A stretch of 64,000 bases of DNA from Chionoecetes opilio (Eukaryota > Arthropoda > Malacostraca > Decapoda > Majidae). The notes below the pieces were generated by a model. That model was not told the DNA's origin and made no database searches. It was given only the letters and a program-made list of their open reading frames with translations. The translations under genes and the position numbers were made by a program. This document shows, one piece after another, positions 1-11,000 of the stretch. Position 1 is the stretch's first letter; each line of letters begins with the position of its first letter. Where the stretch lies: contig JACEEZ010026211.1 in NCBI GenBank assembly GCA_016584305.1, positions 62,001 through 126,000 on the forward strand, read 5' to 3'.

Positions 1-195
1 AATAAAAATGGGAAGAAGGATGAAACCCTAAATTATAGGCAGTGTCTTTTACTAGCACAGTATGCAAGATATGTGAAAAATAAAAAAGAAACAATGAAAG
101 GAATACTTGAAAAAGAAGGTATAATAAAAGACCGGGGAGTATGGTTTTTGAAAAGAGATCATGTGGACCAACTTAAAAGCTTTTTTTCAAGATAA
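1..195 (+). pseudogene. Open coding-like fragment entering from the window edge
   Basis: Frame 1 is open from base 1 to a TAA at 193-195 (64 codons), lysine-rich, with no start codon because it runs in from outside. It lies just before a Jockey-like RT fragment, so it could be the end of that element's first ORF or unrelated sequence. I do not recognise the protein. Confidence 0.3.
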
Positions 196-204
196 TTGAT
201 TAAA

Positions 205-1312
205 ACAAAAAAGATGGATGGGCAAATGGTTATCTAGATCTTAAAAAAAGGGATTTGTAAAATTTCCCAAAAGAGAGACTACTTTTTGGGAAAATTTAAA
301 ATATAGGGGGAAACACAGGGGGGATCAAAACCTGGATGGAAAGTTTCTGAAGGGGAAAAGAAAGAAACAGTATAAAGGATGAAAGTCTGAAAGGAAAAAG
401 TTTTTTGTGGGGTACCCAAGGGTCAGTTTGGCACCAAATGTTTTGATTTTCGTCAATGACTGACGGAGGAAAAAAAAATTTTTAGTCTTTTGGATGATGC
501 AAAAATATTAAAAAAATAAAAACTACAAAAACTGAAACACTCAAAATGACCTGAACAAAATCTCAATGGAGCAAAAGAGGGAAATGGAATTAATGTGAAT
601 AATTGTCATGTGATGGAAAAATTTGGGCAAAGCGAAAAGAGATATAAATGGCCATATAAAAAGGGAAATGAAATAATTGAAAAATTTTATGAAGAAAAGG
701 CCTGGATGATAAGCAGAATAAACCACAACCCGAAAAAACATATAAATAAAAAAATTTGGGGATACTACAGGATGTTAAGATTTAAGTGGCATTTCATTAC
801 ATGGACAAATTATGAAAAATAAATTAAAAACAATGATCCGACCAAAATAGGGAAATGCTGCCCTTTTAGGTTCCCCCATAAAAAGGAGCACGTGAAAAAA
901 TTGGAGAGGTACAGGAATGGGGAAAAAGATGGGACCCAAACTAGAAAACTCTCTTTAGGAAAGTTGAAAGGAAAAAAAAGTTACCAACACTCGAGCAGAG
1001 AAAGAAAGAGGGGATTTTAAAACAAATTTTTAGTTTATAAATAAGATGGAAGAAACAGACAATGAGAACTCGACTCGGAAACAAAAGAAGGGCGAAACAA
1101 GAGGGGCTACAAAACAACTAGGAAAAGGGGAGAGTTTTAACAACTAAAAAAGTACAGTTCCCCCAAAGAATGTAGAAGTTTAATGGACTAAATGAGGGGA
1201 TGATACTGGCCATAATTCACCCAATTTAAAAAAGACTAATAAATTTTAAAACGGGGACGGGGCCACACGAGTGTACTCAGGCCCCGTAAAAAACCCAAAT
1301 AGGTAAAAACCC
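205..1312 (+). mobile_element. Jockey-like LINE remnant, RT palm to 3' end
   Basis: Decayed non-LTR retrotransposon ORF2. In shifting frames I read an RT motif A relic (YLDLKKGF, near 213-240), motif B relic (VPKGQ, near 410) and then the basic thumb/C-terminal region (near 560-1110). The tail at 1250-1312 (CACACGAGTGTACTCAGGCC and onward) is the complement of the element end seen on the minus strand at 39,930-40,220, which fixes the 3' end. A second copy of the same palm region at 4,281-4,835 reads better. There are many stops and indels; part of this may be sequencing error, as homopolymers are inflated across 1-4 kb. It cannot encode a working enzyme as written. Confidence 0.75.
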
Positions 1313-1320
1313 ACCACGGG

Positions 1321-1640
1321 GGATTTTATAGCATGTATAGGCATCAATGGGTCGGAAAAAATTGACGAGAAGATTTTTTGGTGGGAGATAGAAGGGAAGA
1401 GGGGCATGAAAGAAATTAAAAGGATAAAATCAAGAGGGGTATAAAAAAATACGCTTTCCCGTAAGAAGCATAGAACCTGGAACAACCTTTATGCAAAAGG
1501 ATTAAGCAAGAAGTTTCAGGGCTTCAAAGGGAAACTGGATAATAGTAGATTTGGAGACGGGGCAGTAGACATAGTCTTTTCCTGTATGTTACAATAGGGA
1601 AATACAAATGGTAAATACCACAGTGAAAAAAAACCCCCAG
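1321..1640 (+). mobile_element. Second Jockey-like LINE C-terminal fragment
   Basis: A further decayed tail: readable pieces resemble the family ending in which a W-N-x-L stretch is followed by FKGKLDN and a DGD-like end (about 1,465-1,560). The same ending is much clearer at 16,546-16,803. It is separate from the preceding copy, whose 3' terminus lies at about 1,312. Confidence 0.5.
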
Positions 1641-1659
1641 GTTTTGTGTGTAAACCCCC

Positions 1660-1835
1660 CAGATGGGTCCAAATATCTTAGAAAAAGAGGACATTTCAGA
1701 CAGACAATTTGAATTCAGAGCTGGGTTCCTGTACCAAAACCTGCAATCTTTACCGGGTGATTGACATAGTACGGAAAGATGGATGGGGGGATTGTGCTTA
1801 CTTGGATTGAAGAAAGCATTTGATAATTCAAACAA
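1660..1835 (+). mobile_element. Jockey-like RT, 5' piece, split by a LINE
   Basis: Reads as RT fingers-to-palm: DRQFEFRAG (about 1,695-1,725) and LKKAFDN at the end (1,810-1,826). The reading resumes at 4,281 with FDNVLHKILLWKLE, so this and 4,281-4,835 are the two halves of one copy. TTGATAAT occurs at both break points and fits a target-site duplication made by the intervening RTE-like element. Confidence 0.65.
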
Positions 1836-4280
1836 AACATTGGGGGGTACGCCCGGGGGGGGCGCCCCGCCCACCCCACGCGCCACTCTCGGGGGGGCAC
1901 CAGCGCGAGTTCCCATGAGGTCCTTTCCCCATCCAAGCACTCTCGGGCAAGAAAAATAACTTGCCCCACCACGACCTTTGGGATGCCCCCTTGGGCCCCC
2001 TCCACGCCCGGGTTGTCTCTTTCAGATACAACCCGAAGGGAAGGATCGGTTTCGGGGAGCGTGCCACAGCCCATGTAGCCGAAGTTGGCGCTGAGGACTA
2101 TGCGGTAATAGGCCTCATTTAGTCTCACGGTGCAATCGCTGTTTTACACGTAACATCCAGCTACCCCTGATTCTGCGAAAACACTTATTCCAAAAGGGAT
2201 TATTCTCTCTTTAAGTCACTATTTTTGTCCATGTCTCCAACCATAGAGTAAGACGGGGGTCACAAACGACTTGAAAATCCGGGTCTTTTCCTGCCAGGTA
2301 CCGACAAGCCAAATACTCCCCTGAGCGAGTCCATAACACCGTGGGGGTATGCAATCCGCCGTAAGACTTCTTGACGTGACCCGCCGTCATTATGGACTGC
2401 GCTACCAAGGGATGTAAAAATTTCCAAGATCTCAATGTCCTCGCCACATGCATAAAAGACTGTATGCTTCATCAGTAAGTCTCCAAAAACCGGGCCTTGG
2501 TCTTGACCAGGAGACCTTAAAATCCCAAAGGCTTTGCCCCTTTTGCAGCGCCCCCGAGAGCCATCACCAGGACCTCCACGACTCAGCAAAGATTACTGCA
2601 CATCGCAAAAAAAAGATCAGGATCTTGGTGTTGCCGACGGCTCCACAAAACCTTTGATCTACAAACCCCTTTTCCAATACCCCGTCCAAAAAACGTTGAA
2701 AAATGATGGGGGAAGGAAGCACCCCTTTCCTCACTCCGTATTCACCGGAAAGAAGCTGGGGACCCTGCCCCACACTTCCAAACACTCTCAGTCCCCGAAT
2801 ACAGACCAGTTTTCAAACCCAAAAGTCCTTTCAGGAATCCCTCTAATCCAGAAATCCCCCGAGTGATCACGTGCACTGAGTCAAAAGCCTTTTGAGACAA
2901 ATAGGCTGCAAGCATCCCCGTCGAAACTCACGTCGGCGTTTTACCCGGACACGAAACGCAGGATAGGTCCGTTGTTGACTTACCAGGGGGGAACCCAACT
3001 GTGAGGTCCTGTGCTTCACCGATGACTTCCAAATTCGTGTCAGCAATAGATGGGCAAGCACCTTGCCTGGTACGCTGAGCAGTGTAAACCGTGGGTAATT
3101 GTTGCATTCCTGACGGTCCCCCTTTCCCTTTCCCGATAGGACGACCAGGCCCCTTTAACAGTCAGGAGGGAAAGGTACTATTTCCACACGGGAGTCAGGA
3201 TGCATCAACCCCCCGGATCTGGCCCCACCCCCAGCTTTGAGGAGCTCCCCACTGATATTACAAAAACCAGCTGCCTTTCAACCCCTCAAAATTTGCTCCA
3301 GCCCCTCTGACTTCGTCAAAAAGGGTCAAGGTGCGGTCTCGTCAATGGGGGGATCGACATCCAAATGCCTGTAACCAGTGGTGGAACCCGCTCATTGGGG
3401 GTCCCCCCGTGAACAAAATGCCCCAAAATCTCAGCCCAAGGCCTCTGCCCTCCCTGTCCGCCGAGGCGCCCATTCCTGTTCGAAAGCACCCCCCCAAGAA
3501 AGGGGAAATTGGAAAAGACTTTTCAGGGCTCGGAGGGGAGTCGAGGTCATTAGCGTTCAAATGACCCTGGCATTTCAGCGAGACTCCTGACTACCTCTCC
3601 TTGTCTCTCCCCAGGAGGGTTTTTATCCGGCATGACAGAGCCCTGTGCTGGTCCTGGTTCCCAGCCGCCTGGCAGCGTGACTCTCCCCCGTTTTCCCAGC
3701 GTTTCCGGCGAGAAAAACCCGCCTTGACCTCGGCGTCCCAATACTCCTTGGCACCTGTAGAGTTTCACGTTTGAAGGTATCCCCCCAGTTCTACAGGGGC
3801 CCCGGGGGCACCGGCCCCATCAAACCGATTTAGAGGCCACCGCATACTCATGAGCCCAAATTCAAGTCCTTCCGTTTTCTCAAGATGGGAAACCCTATGG
3901 TTACCTCTTAGATTCTTCTGGACTTGACATGAAGCTTAAGTGTAGCAACAACAAGTTGTGATCTGTTCCCAAAAAATCACACTCCGGTAAACCCTGCAGT
4001 TCGGAGGATCCTCCAACGAGTACTAACGAGGATGTGGTCGATCTCCTTAGCTACCCCTCCGGCATTACTATACCATGTCCAGCGGTGCAGCTCTGGTCTC
4101 TGATACCAAGAACCTGCAATTCTCAACCTTCTGGACCTTGCAAAGTTCAGAAGCAGAGAACTGTTGGTGTTTCTGGTACCGGAGCCATGGGGACCAACAC
4201 ATAACTCGTAGCCATCTCTCACAGTGCCAGTAGTAGCATTGAAGTCGCCCAAGACAATGAGTGTGTCCCGAGGAGGACAA
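1836..4280 (-). mobile_element. RTE-like LINE, EN C-terminal half plus RT, minus strand
   Basis: Read on the minus strand from 4,280: an APE-type endonuclease segment with IVLGDFNATTG (about 4,235-4,268), the GSWYQRPELHRWTWYSN block (about 4,070-4,120) and EIDHILV (about 4,025-4,050), followed by the RT region in broken frames and the conserved 3' end at 1,836-1,880. The 3' end matches the plus-strand copies at 11,185-12,028, 36,632-37,575 and 60,497-62,785, which end in CCCCAATGATTGATTG. The N-terminal half of the endonuclease is missing (5' truncation, usual for LINEs). The RT part has dense frameshifts. RTE-clade assignment rests on the domain order (EN-RT, no RNase H), the motif style and the short tandem 3' tail; another EN-bearing clade is possible. 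Confidence 0.75.
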
Positions 4281-4835
4281 TATTGATAATGTACTCCATA
4301 AAATATTGTTGTGGAAACTGGAATACGAAGGAGGACTGGATGGGAATGTCCTGAAATGGATGAAGGACTACCTAAAAGGGAGACAGATGAGAACCATAAT
4401 ATAAGACTGTGTGCCAGGGTGGAGAAGTGTGTTAAGCAGAGTACCTCAAGGCTCGGTATTAGCACCTGTTATGTTCCTGATTTATGTTAATGACATGGTG
4501 ACTGATTTGAAGAGTTACGTGAGCCTGATTGCAGATGATGTAAAAATTATGAAGGATAAAAGGGAGGAGGATTGTAAAATCCTACAGAAAGATTTGGATA
4601 GAATATATGAATGGAGTCTAAAATGGAAAATGGAATTTAATGCAAAAAAGTGCAAGATATTATAATTTGGTATGAGTGCGGAAAGGATAAAATGGAATTA
4701 CAAAATAGGAAGCAAAACAATTAATAAAGCTAGTTAAGAAAAGGATCTTGGAGTAACTATTCAGGACGACTTATAACCGAGAGAAGCACATTAATAGAAT
4801 TGTTGGTGCTACATATAATCTTCTAACAAACATCT
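4281..4835 (+). mobile_element. Jockey-like RT, 3' piece of the split copy
   Basis: Continues 1,660-1,835. A mostly open stretch (4,411-4,665) holds RT motif B (VPQGSVLAPVMFLIYVNDM) and motif C as IADDVKIM, where the usual YADD aromatic is I. One in-frame stop precedes motif B (about 4,403) and the frame ends at 4,665 in the thumb. The copy stops abruptly at about 4,835, where Gypsy sequence begins. Confidence 0.8.
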
Positions 4836-4857
4836 AGGACACCTGATCAGCAGGACA

Positions 4858-4880
4858 CCACGTAATCTAGGATTACGTGG
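4858..4880. repeat. Perfect 10-bp-arm palindrome at an element junction
   Basis: CCACGTAATC, spacer TAG, GATTACGTGG. It is flanked on both sides by the direct repeat GGACACCTGATCA (about 4,837-4,850 and 4,879-4,891). It sits exactly between the Jockey and Gypsy fragments and looks like a rearrangement or excision scar. Confidence 0.6.
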
Positions 4881-4892
4881 ACACCTGATCAC

Positions 4893-6750
4893 GACGAGGC
4901 CTTCAGTCGTGTCAAGACAGCGCTGCTTCGACCGCCGATTCTTGCTCACTTTGACCCAGCACTTCCAGTTATTTTTCAAAGGGATGCCTCTCACCTCTAC
5001 GTGCTTGGTTACTATGCCCTTCTGCAAGACCATGGCCAGGGACGCACATGCCTCGTTCAGTGTGGCTCAAGATTCCTCGCTGACGCCGAGACCCGCTACG
5101 CCACCATTGAACTCGAACTGCTCGCCGCCGCCTGGGCCATGTCGAAGTGCAGGCCTTACTTGATAGGCCTACAGAGCTTCACGTTGATGACGGACCATCG
5201 ACCCCTGATCCCGATTCTCAACCACTACACCTTGGACGCGGTTGAGAACCCTCGCCTCCAACGCCTCAAGGAGAAGGTTTCGCCCTACCTGTTTTATGGC
5301 CGTGTGGCATGCTGGGAAGCAGCTCTGCATCCCCGATGCCCTGTCACGAGCCCCAGTTAGCCGCCCCATGCCAGAGGACGAGATGGTGTGCGCCGAAAAA
5401 GTAGCACACCTCAGGAGCGTCGTGTCCCTCAACGCCATCAACCAGGATCAGGACCCTTCACACCTCGATCCGCCACACCAAGACGCCGATAGGACGATCC
5501 AGGAACTCCGAGCCGCAGCAGCGATGGACCCGTCGTACACCCGCCTACAGGATTGCGTGACATCAGGATTCCCTCCTAATCGGTACACCCTGCACAGCTC
5601 TCTACTCCCCTACTGGAAATTCCGTGACTGCCTGTACGTAGACGGGGAGCTGGTCCTGTATGGCCAGAGAATTGTGGTTCCCGCAGCCCACCGCCGCCGC
5701 ACCCTTGCTCGGCTGCACGACAGTCACCGAGGTGTTGCAGCCACGAAGCGCCGGGCACAGCAGACTGTCTTCTGGCCAGGTATCGATGCCGACATTACCA
5801 GCACCATTCAAGCCTGCGAGCCATGCCAGATCCTACAGCCCAGTCAGCAACAGGAACCACTATTGTGCGACAACCACCCCTCCAGGCCTTTCAAGTCCGT
5901 CTCCGCAGTCTTTTTCTCCGTCGCCGGGAAGTCGTTCCTGGTCATGGCGGACAGACTCTCCGGGTGGCCTGTGGTCGTCCCCTGCGGGGCCGATACTACC
6001 GCCACGCACACCATACGGCTCTTCTGCCGGTACTTCCGGGAAGTTGGTGTCCCGCTCCGCCTCAGGACTGACGGCGGACCCCAATTCACCAGCACTGCCT
6101 TCCGGAACTTCACGGAGCGCTGGGGTGTCTACCACGCGGTATCTTCGCCGCATTACCCCCAGTCTAATGGCCACGCCGAGGCGGCCGTCAAGTTGGTGAA
6201 ACACCTCATCCTCAAGACGGCGCCCAACGGCAACATCGACAATGAAGACTCGACAGGGGTCTCCTGGAGCTTCGCAATACTCCTAACTCCACGGGACGAT
6301 TCCCTGCGATGACACTTTATGGCCACCCGCTCCGCTCCTGTGTCCCTGCCCATCCTGAGTCCTTCTCGGGGGAGTGGCAGGCCCGCACAGAGGACTGTGA
6401 TCGCCGAGCTGTCGCCCGTGCTCAGCAGGTCAAGGCTCAGTACGACCAGCACGCCCGCCCCCTTCCCAGGCTGTGTGTCGGCCAGACCGTCCGTGTTCAG
6501 GACCCGACATCACACAGCTGGGACAAGGTCAGGGTTGTTATGGGCTGCGGCACGACCAGGGACTTCGAGGTGCGTCTGCTTAGTGGGCGCGTCTGGTGGC
6601 GAAACCGTCGTTTCCTCCGACACGTTCCAACCCCTAGTGACAACACCCTCCCTCACATCCCTGTGTCCCCTTGCTCGGACGAGAAAATCACTTTCCTTTT
6701 AATTCACCCCTCAGTGACCCCGCGCCATTCTAAGAGGCTCAAGGAAAAGG
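4893..6750 (+). pseudogene. Gypsy-type LTR retrotransposon pol fragment (RNase H, integrase, C-terminal domain)
   Basis: Three frames in series. (1) 4,893-~5,290: RT connection and RNase H with all three acidic landmarks visible (QRDAS, ELELLAAAWA, MTDHRPL). (2) ~5,293-6,250: IPDALSRAP linker, integrase zinc finger (LHDSHRG then CEPC), then the catalytic core with RTDGGPQF and the glutamate in SNGHAEAAV. The first core aspartate is absent: the position reads VSAVFFS, with GTC (Val) at 5,908-5,910 where Asp is expected. (3) ~6,250-6,750: C-terminal domain with LRNTPN, LYGHPLR and the WWRNRRFL block. Frameshifts fall near 5,293 and 6,250. No LTRs or gag/protease are attached; the fragment ends where unrelated sequence begins near 6,750. 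GC content is well above the flanks. It is not functional as written. Confidence 0.9.
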
Positions 6751-6774
6751 AGATTCTCATTGTCAGCAGATTCT

Positions 6775-7673
6775 CAGTTTAAGCGTCCAGAACTGTCCTG
6801 TGAGAAGCATGAGGAGGCAGATACCAGAATGTTTCCCTACATTGCATACTCAGTACAATATTTGCACAAAAAACGGGATGTAGTGGTGGCTTCCGACACA
6901 GACGTGATTATGATGTGCATATACTACATCACACACCTGACTGGCCTGGAGGAGCTGTGGGTGAAGAAGATGGATATCTACCTATCTGCTCATGCAATTG
7001 CCGAAGCCCTGGCTGTTTTGAAGCTCCATATCTTACATCCATACTCCTCAGCACCTACATACTGACTGGATGTGACACAGTGAGCTATCTCTACAGTAGA
7101 GGGAAAAGGCGCACCTACAAAACTGCTGTTGATCATCTGACAGACCTTCTCTCCCTGTGCAGATATGGTGACCCTGAAGAAAGCCTGGATGTTCAGGAAG
7201 ATGTTGTGACAGCAGTTATGCAATACATGGTGTCACTGTATGAAAGGAGTGACTTTGGTGGTAATTTGGATGCGCTGCGAGCCCATCTCTTTGGTAACAT
7301 CAAAGGCGACATTCTATGTCTTCCACCTACCGAATATGCCTTCCAGTTGGACCTTCGCCGAGCCGTGCATCAGTTAGTTATATGCAAGAGAGCACACATT
7401 ATTCAGCCAACCTACCCTGCTGCCACTGATGACTTTGGCAGAGAGCTTGTGAATGGTAAGTTGATGGCAACCATGATGCTGAAGGAGGCAAAACCTGCAG
7501 AATTTAAGCGCAACAAATATTGTCGCTGCAAGAAAAGCATGTGTGACCGGGGATGCTCCTGTGCGAGAGCCAACGTGAAGTGTGTCATCGCATGTCTCTG
7601 CACCGGCAACGCCAACAAATGTTCAAGGATTGGACTCACAATAGAAGACAGTGATATGCATTACACATTATAA
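6775..7673 (+). pseudogene. PIN/FEN-like plus tesmin-type CXC protein, frameshifted fragment
   Basis: Two frames joined by one frameshift near 7,020-7,045. The N part has HEEADTRMF (about 6,807), ASDTDVIMM (about 6,892-6,918) and, after the shift, TGCDTVSYLY (about 7,068-7,097). These spaced acidic motifs (EAD, DTD, GCD) are the layout of PIN/FEN-like metal-dependent nucleases. The C-terminus (about 7,507-7,640) has nine cysteines in a CxCKKSxC...CxC...CxC pattern ending NANKCSR, like tesmin/TSO1 CXC DNA-binding repeats. A natural stop (TAA) is at 7,671-7,673. The 5' part is missing, cut at the Gypsy junction. I recall this architecture as an expanded, uncharacterised family in aquatic invertebrates; whether it is host or transposon encoded cannot be told here. 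Apart from the single shift the frame is well kept. Confidence 0.6.
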
Positions 7674-7759
7674 ACCATAAGTTATTTGTTCAGTTGAATG
7701 TTGATTTCATGTGATGTCACAGAATTTGTTTTTCTAGTAATTGATATAAACTTCCATTA

Positions 7760-7761
<2 letters not shown>

Positions 7762-7843
<82 letters not shown>
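7762..7843. repeat. (TA)n microsatellite
   Basis: About 80 bp of nearly pure TA repeat just after the CXC pseudogene. Confidence 0.95.
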
Positions 7844-7846
<3 letters not shown>

Positions 7847-7850
7847 GTAT

Positions 7851-9029
7851 ATACAGTATAATTATGATATGCGGATGTCTCTCGGAGTTTTGAGTTTAAG
7901 GGTAATAAAATCACCATCCATTGATTTCTGTTTTATTTTCACTATATTTCCTATTGGAGTGGCTATAATATTTGCTGAAAGCAATGATACATTGGATGAT
8001 GACATAACTCAGGGAATAGTTGCTTTCTAATGAAAGATAAATGAAAATAATGAAAAAAAATAGGGGGCACTCTTGCATTAAAATGATTATAAATCATTGT
8101 GAACAGTTAAGTAAGTGTATTTCTCAACTTAATATTGTGAACACAAGTGGTCAGTGAAACTTGGCTGCATTTATTGACAGCATACACAATCCACTGGGGA
8201 TTTTATGGAAAAAAAAGCTTTTTCACATTTTTCGATAAAGAAACAAAGCCCGCATATACAACAATAGGCACAATTTTTTTCTGCAACGTTTCTGCCAGAG
8301 CAGACCTCTCATTCCACAGACCTTAATGTCCAAACTAATAATAAAAACATAGAGAAAAAGTATAGCATGCCATGTCAGGTTCAACCCATTTTATTGAGCT
8401 TTTGAGCCTGTGGATCCCAGACTAAAATATAAGTTATGGGATGCAGGGCAGGATGAAGTGAATCAGATTGGCATGGCTCTAATCTTATGCCCTGAAGCCC
8501 TCTAAGCTAGGGACTAAAGAGTGATGAAGAGGAGGGATACTGATTCACCAGTTATGACTAAAAGAATAGTTCACCCATCTATAGTGATGAAAAGTGGTAT
8601 TATCATAGATAGATAGATAGATGGATATTTTGTTAACCACAACAACATGTACATAAACTTACTAAAAATACATTGAATTTTGGGTCCAACCCAATTCTTA
8701 TACAATATTCTTAATCTACAAAAAGAAAAGTCAAAGTTACCAATGACAAAATCTGGTGAACACTAAAAGAAAATCACCGAAATATCTCTAAGCACCATAA
8801 TGCAACGAACGCCCCCCTTTTTGCTGTCCTCAGCTAGGCTTCTCTACACCTGCTCTGGGCTGCTCTCTTGAGATGCAGGGAAGCAGGCAGGTGCTTAAGA
8901 TAGAGGGGGGGGACGCGTAGCACGTAAACAGGGCTCGTGCTAGGAATTGGACTTACCAGGCTGTGTTCCCCTTCTCTGGCTGTTCACACACTCAGGGGGG
9001 AAAGGGGTTTAGGAAACTACAAGCTTGCA
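7851..9029. other. AT-rich stretch with no recognisable gene
   Basis: No coding frame or known repeat recognised. A short (GATA)-type run lies at about 8,604-8,623, and the last 200 bp before the gap are C/T- and G-rich. The stretch ends in an assembly gap. Confidence 0.6.
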
Positions 9030-9612
9030 NNNNNNNNNNNNNNNNNNNNNNNNNNNNNNNNNNNNNNNNNNNNNNNNNNNNNNNNNNNNNNNNNNNNNNN
9101 NNNNNNNNNNNNNNNNNNNNNNNNNNNNNNNNNNNNNNNNNNNNNNNNNNNNNNNNNNNNNNNNNNNNNNNNNNNNNNNNNNNNNNNNNNNNNNNNNNNN
9201 NNNNNNNNNNNNNNNNNNNNNNNNNNNNNNNNNNNNNNNNNNNNNNNNNNNNNNNNNNNNNNNNNNNNNNNNNNNNNNNNNNNNNNNNNNNNNNNNNNNN
9301 NNNNNNNNNNNNNNNNNNNNNNNNNNNNNNNNNNNNNNNNNNNNNNNNNNNNNNNNNNNNNNNNNNNNNNNNNNNNNNNNNNNNNNNNNNNNNNNNNNNN
9401 NNNNNNNNNNNNNNNNNNNNNNNNNNNNNNNNNNNNNNNNNNNNNNNNNNNNNNNNNNNNNNNNNNNNNNNNNNNNNNNNNNNNNNNNNNNNNNNNNNNN
9501 NNNNNNNNNNNNNNNNNNNNNNNNNNNNNNNNNNNNNNNNNNNNNNNNNNNNNNNNNNNNNNNNNNNNNNNNNNNNNNNNNNNNNNNNNNNNNNNNNNNN
9601 NNNNNNNNNNNN
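9030..9612. other. Assembly gap (583 N)
   Basis: A run of N from 9,030 to 9,612. The sequence on the two sides is not obviously related. Confidence 1.
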
Positions 9613-9841
9613 CCGGGCGGAATGACGCCCTGATGAAGCACTGCTGCCTTCGTAACAATAACATAAAAGAAGGAAGTAACATAGATAAAAAACAAAACAA
9701 ATAGACATACACAATACAGTACCTTCCCGAGTTTCACGCTATCCGAGTTTCACGATCCTTGAGTTTCGCGCTGAGTCCTAAATTCTTACCATACCGACTT
9801 TCGCGCATTAATCCCCGAGTTTCATGCTGCTTCATACACTT

Positions 9842-9863
<22 letters not shown>

Positions 9864-9872
<9 letters not shown>

Positions 9873-9980
9873 CTTTATAGCGCCGCTAGGCAGTGACCTC
9901 CGGGGGCGGGATGGTAGGCCCTATACTTGAGGGCTGTGATGGTTTGCCCTCGCCCGTGGTGGCGCAGGCAGGATTTTTTA
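9864..9980 (-). mobile_element. SINE-alpha fragment
   Basis: After a poly-T run (9,841-9,863) comes the tail half of the SINE seen complete at 13,318-13,957: GCAGTGACCTCC, GGGATGGTAGGCCCTA, GAGGGCTGTGATGGTT and CGCCCGTGGTGGCGCAGGCA. The poly-T reads as poly-A on the minus strand, marking the 3' end of the SINE. Confidence 0.75.
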
Positions 9981-10375
9981 AAGAGTTAATGGGCTGCATT
10001 AGTAGAAGCAAAATTGGATTAGCTTTCCATTGATATATTTAGTTTTCTGATAAATGAATTAGCACCATGCATAAATTAGCGTTAACTAAATAAATATCAT
10101 CATCAATCGGGGTATAAGCAAGCGCGCCACCCTCAGTACTCACTGATTGAGCGACTGGGCGAGGCTCTCTCCGACGGCCTCCACTACCGCACACCACAGT
10201 CACCGTTCCTCTCACGCACACAGTAGTAGCTACAGCTCATTATTATTACTACGTTTGCAGTGCTTAAGCTGTGTATTAAACTGCAGTGCGAATTGACTAG
10301 TCTTTAAGAATTGTAGTAGACATGGGTAGAGTGATATAGTATATACTTATCAAGCTCACAAGGTAGTGGTATATA

Positions 10376-10663
10376 TCACTGTGGCGTAGTAAGTCTGGAA
10401 GATCGCCACCAAGCAGTCGTGATGTCCTTCCATTTGTGCCGCGGTATGTAATATGGATCTATATTCCCTATTTCCTTACATTTTTCAATGTAATGAGGAA
10501 TAGATCCAGAGTCCAACATCTGGAGGACATCGTCTGACAGATGAACACCATCAATCACTTTCCCAGCCCTCAAAAAGAGATTATTAAGTGTGAGTGTACC
10601 GCGTTTACAGGGGAAGTAATGTCCTTTGTTTACATCACCGCACGGCCACTGTCGGCCAGCCAT
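10376..10663 (-). CDS. Hypothetical 95-residue ORF, unrecognised
   Basis: Opens with a true ATG (10,661-10,663) and starts MAGRQWPCGDVNKGHYFPCK, continuing with a hydrophobic LNNLFLRAGKVIDGVHLSDD stretch and a CKEIGNIDPYYIP stretch; TGA stop. The composition is ordinary for a protein, unlike shadow frames of repeats. The sequence just upstream on the minus strand (about 10,664-10,900) is rich in CpG. It lies inside the span of element D1 but has no counterpart in the shorter copy D2, so it could be a captured exon, the first exon of a host gene on the minus strand, or chance. Function unknown. Confidence 0.35.
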   Translation of the reverse strand: MAGRQWPCGDVNKGHYFPCKRGTLTLNNLFLRAGKVIDGVHLSDDVLQMLDSGSIPHYIEKCKEIGNIDPYYIPRHKWKDITTAWWRSSRLTTPQ

Positions 10664-10761
10664 GTGCTCGGGGCGGGGCTTCGTGACGTTCAGTACATAC
10701 TATCTATAGGCCCTCTCCTCTCCTCTAGTGTTGGCCGAAGCCACAACCCCGGGAGGCGAGT

Positions 10762-10866
10762 CACAAACCCCATGCTAACACCCGGTGCCCATTCACTACT
10801 GGGTGGACAGGGGCTCGGGGTTTTTTAAGGAAGCAGCCCATCTATTTCCGCTCTGCCCGGGGATCG
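10762..10866 (-). mobile_element. SINE-beta fragment
   Basis: Matches 33,508-33,653: ACCCGGTGCCCATTCACTAC, TGGGTGGACAGGGGCTCGGG and CTATTTCCGCTCTGCCCGGG. Only the body is present. The tRNA-like head (box A/B) that follows in the fuller copy is cut off at about 10,866. Confidence 0.7.
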
Positions 10867-11000
10867 ATAGCAGACGATAGATGGCGCTATTGGCAGCGGT
10901 AATCTGCCGAGCCTCAGACGTGTAACAAACATCACACGGTGAGGCCAGATAGTTTATTTGAATGTCTTATGGTATTTGAAATACTTGTAACAGGTAAGTA

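Noticed and set aside
9030..9612. Long open frames across the N run
   Set aside because: Frames are open only because N has no stop codons.
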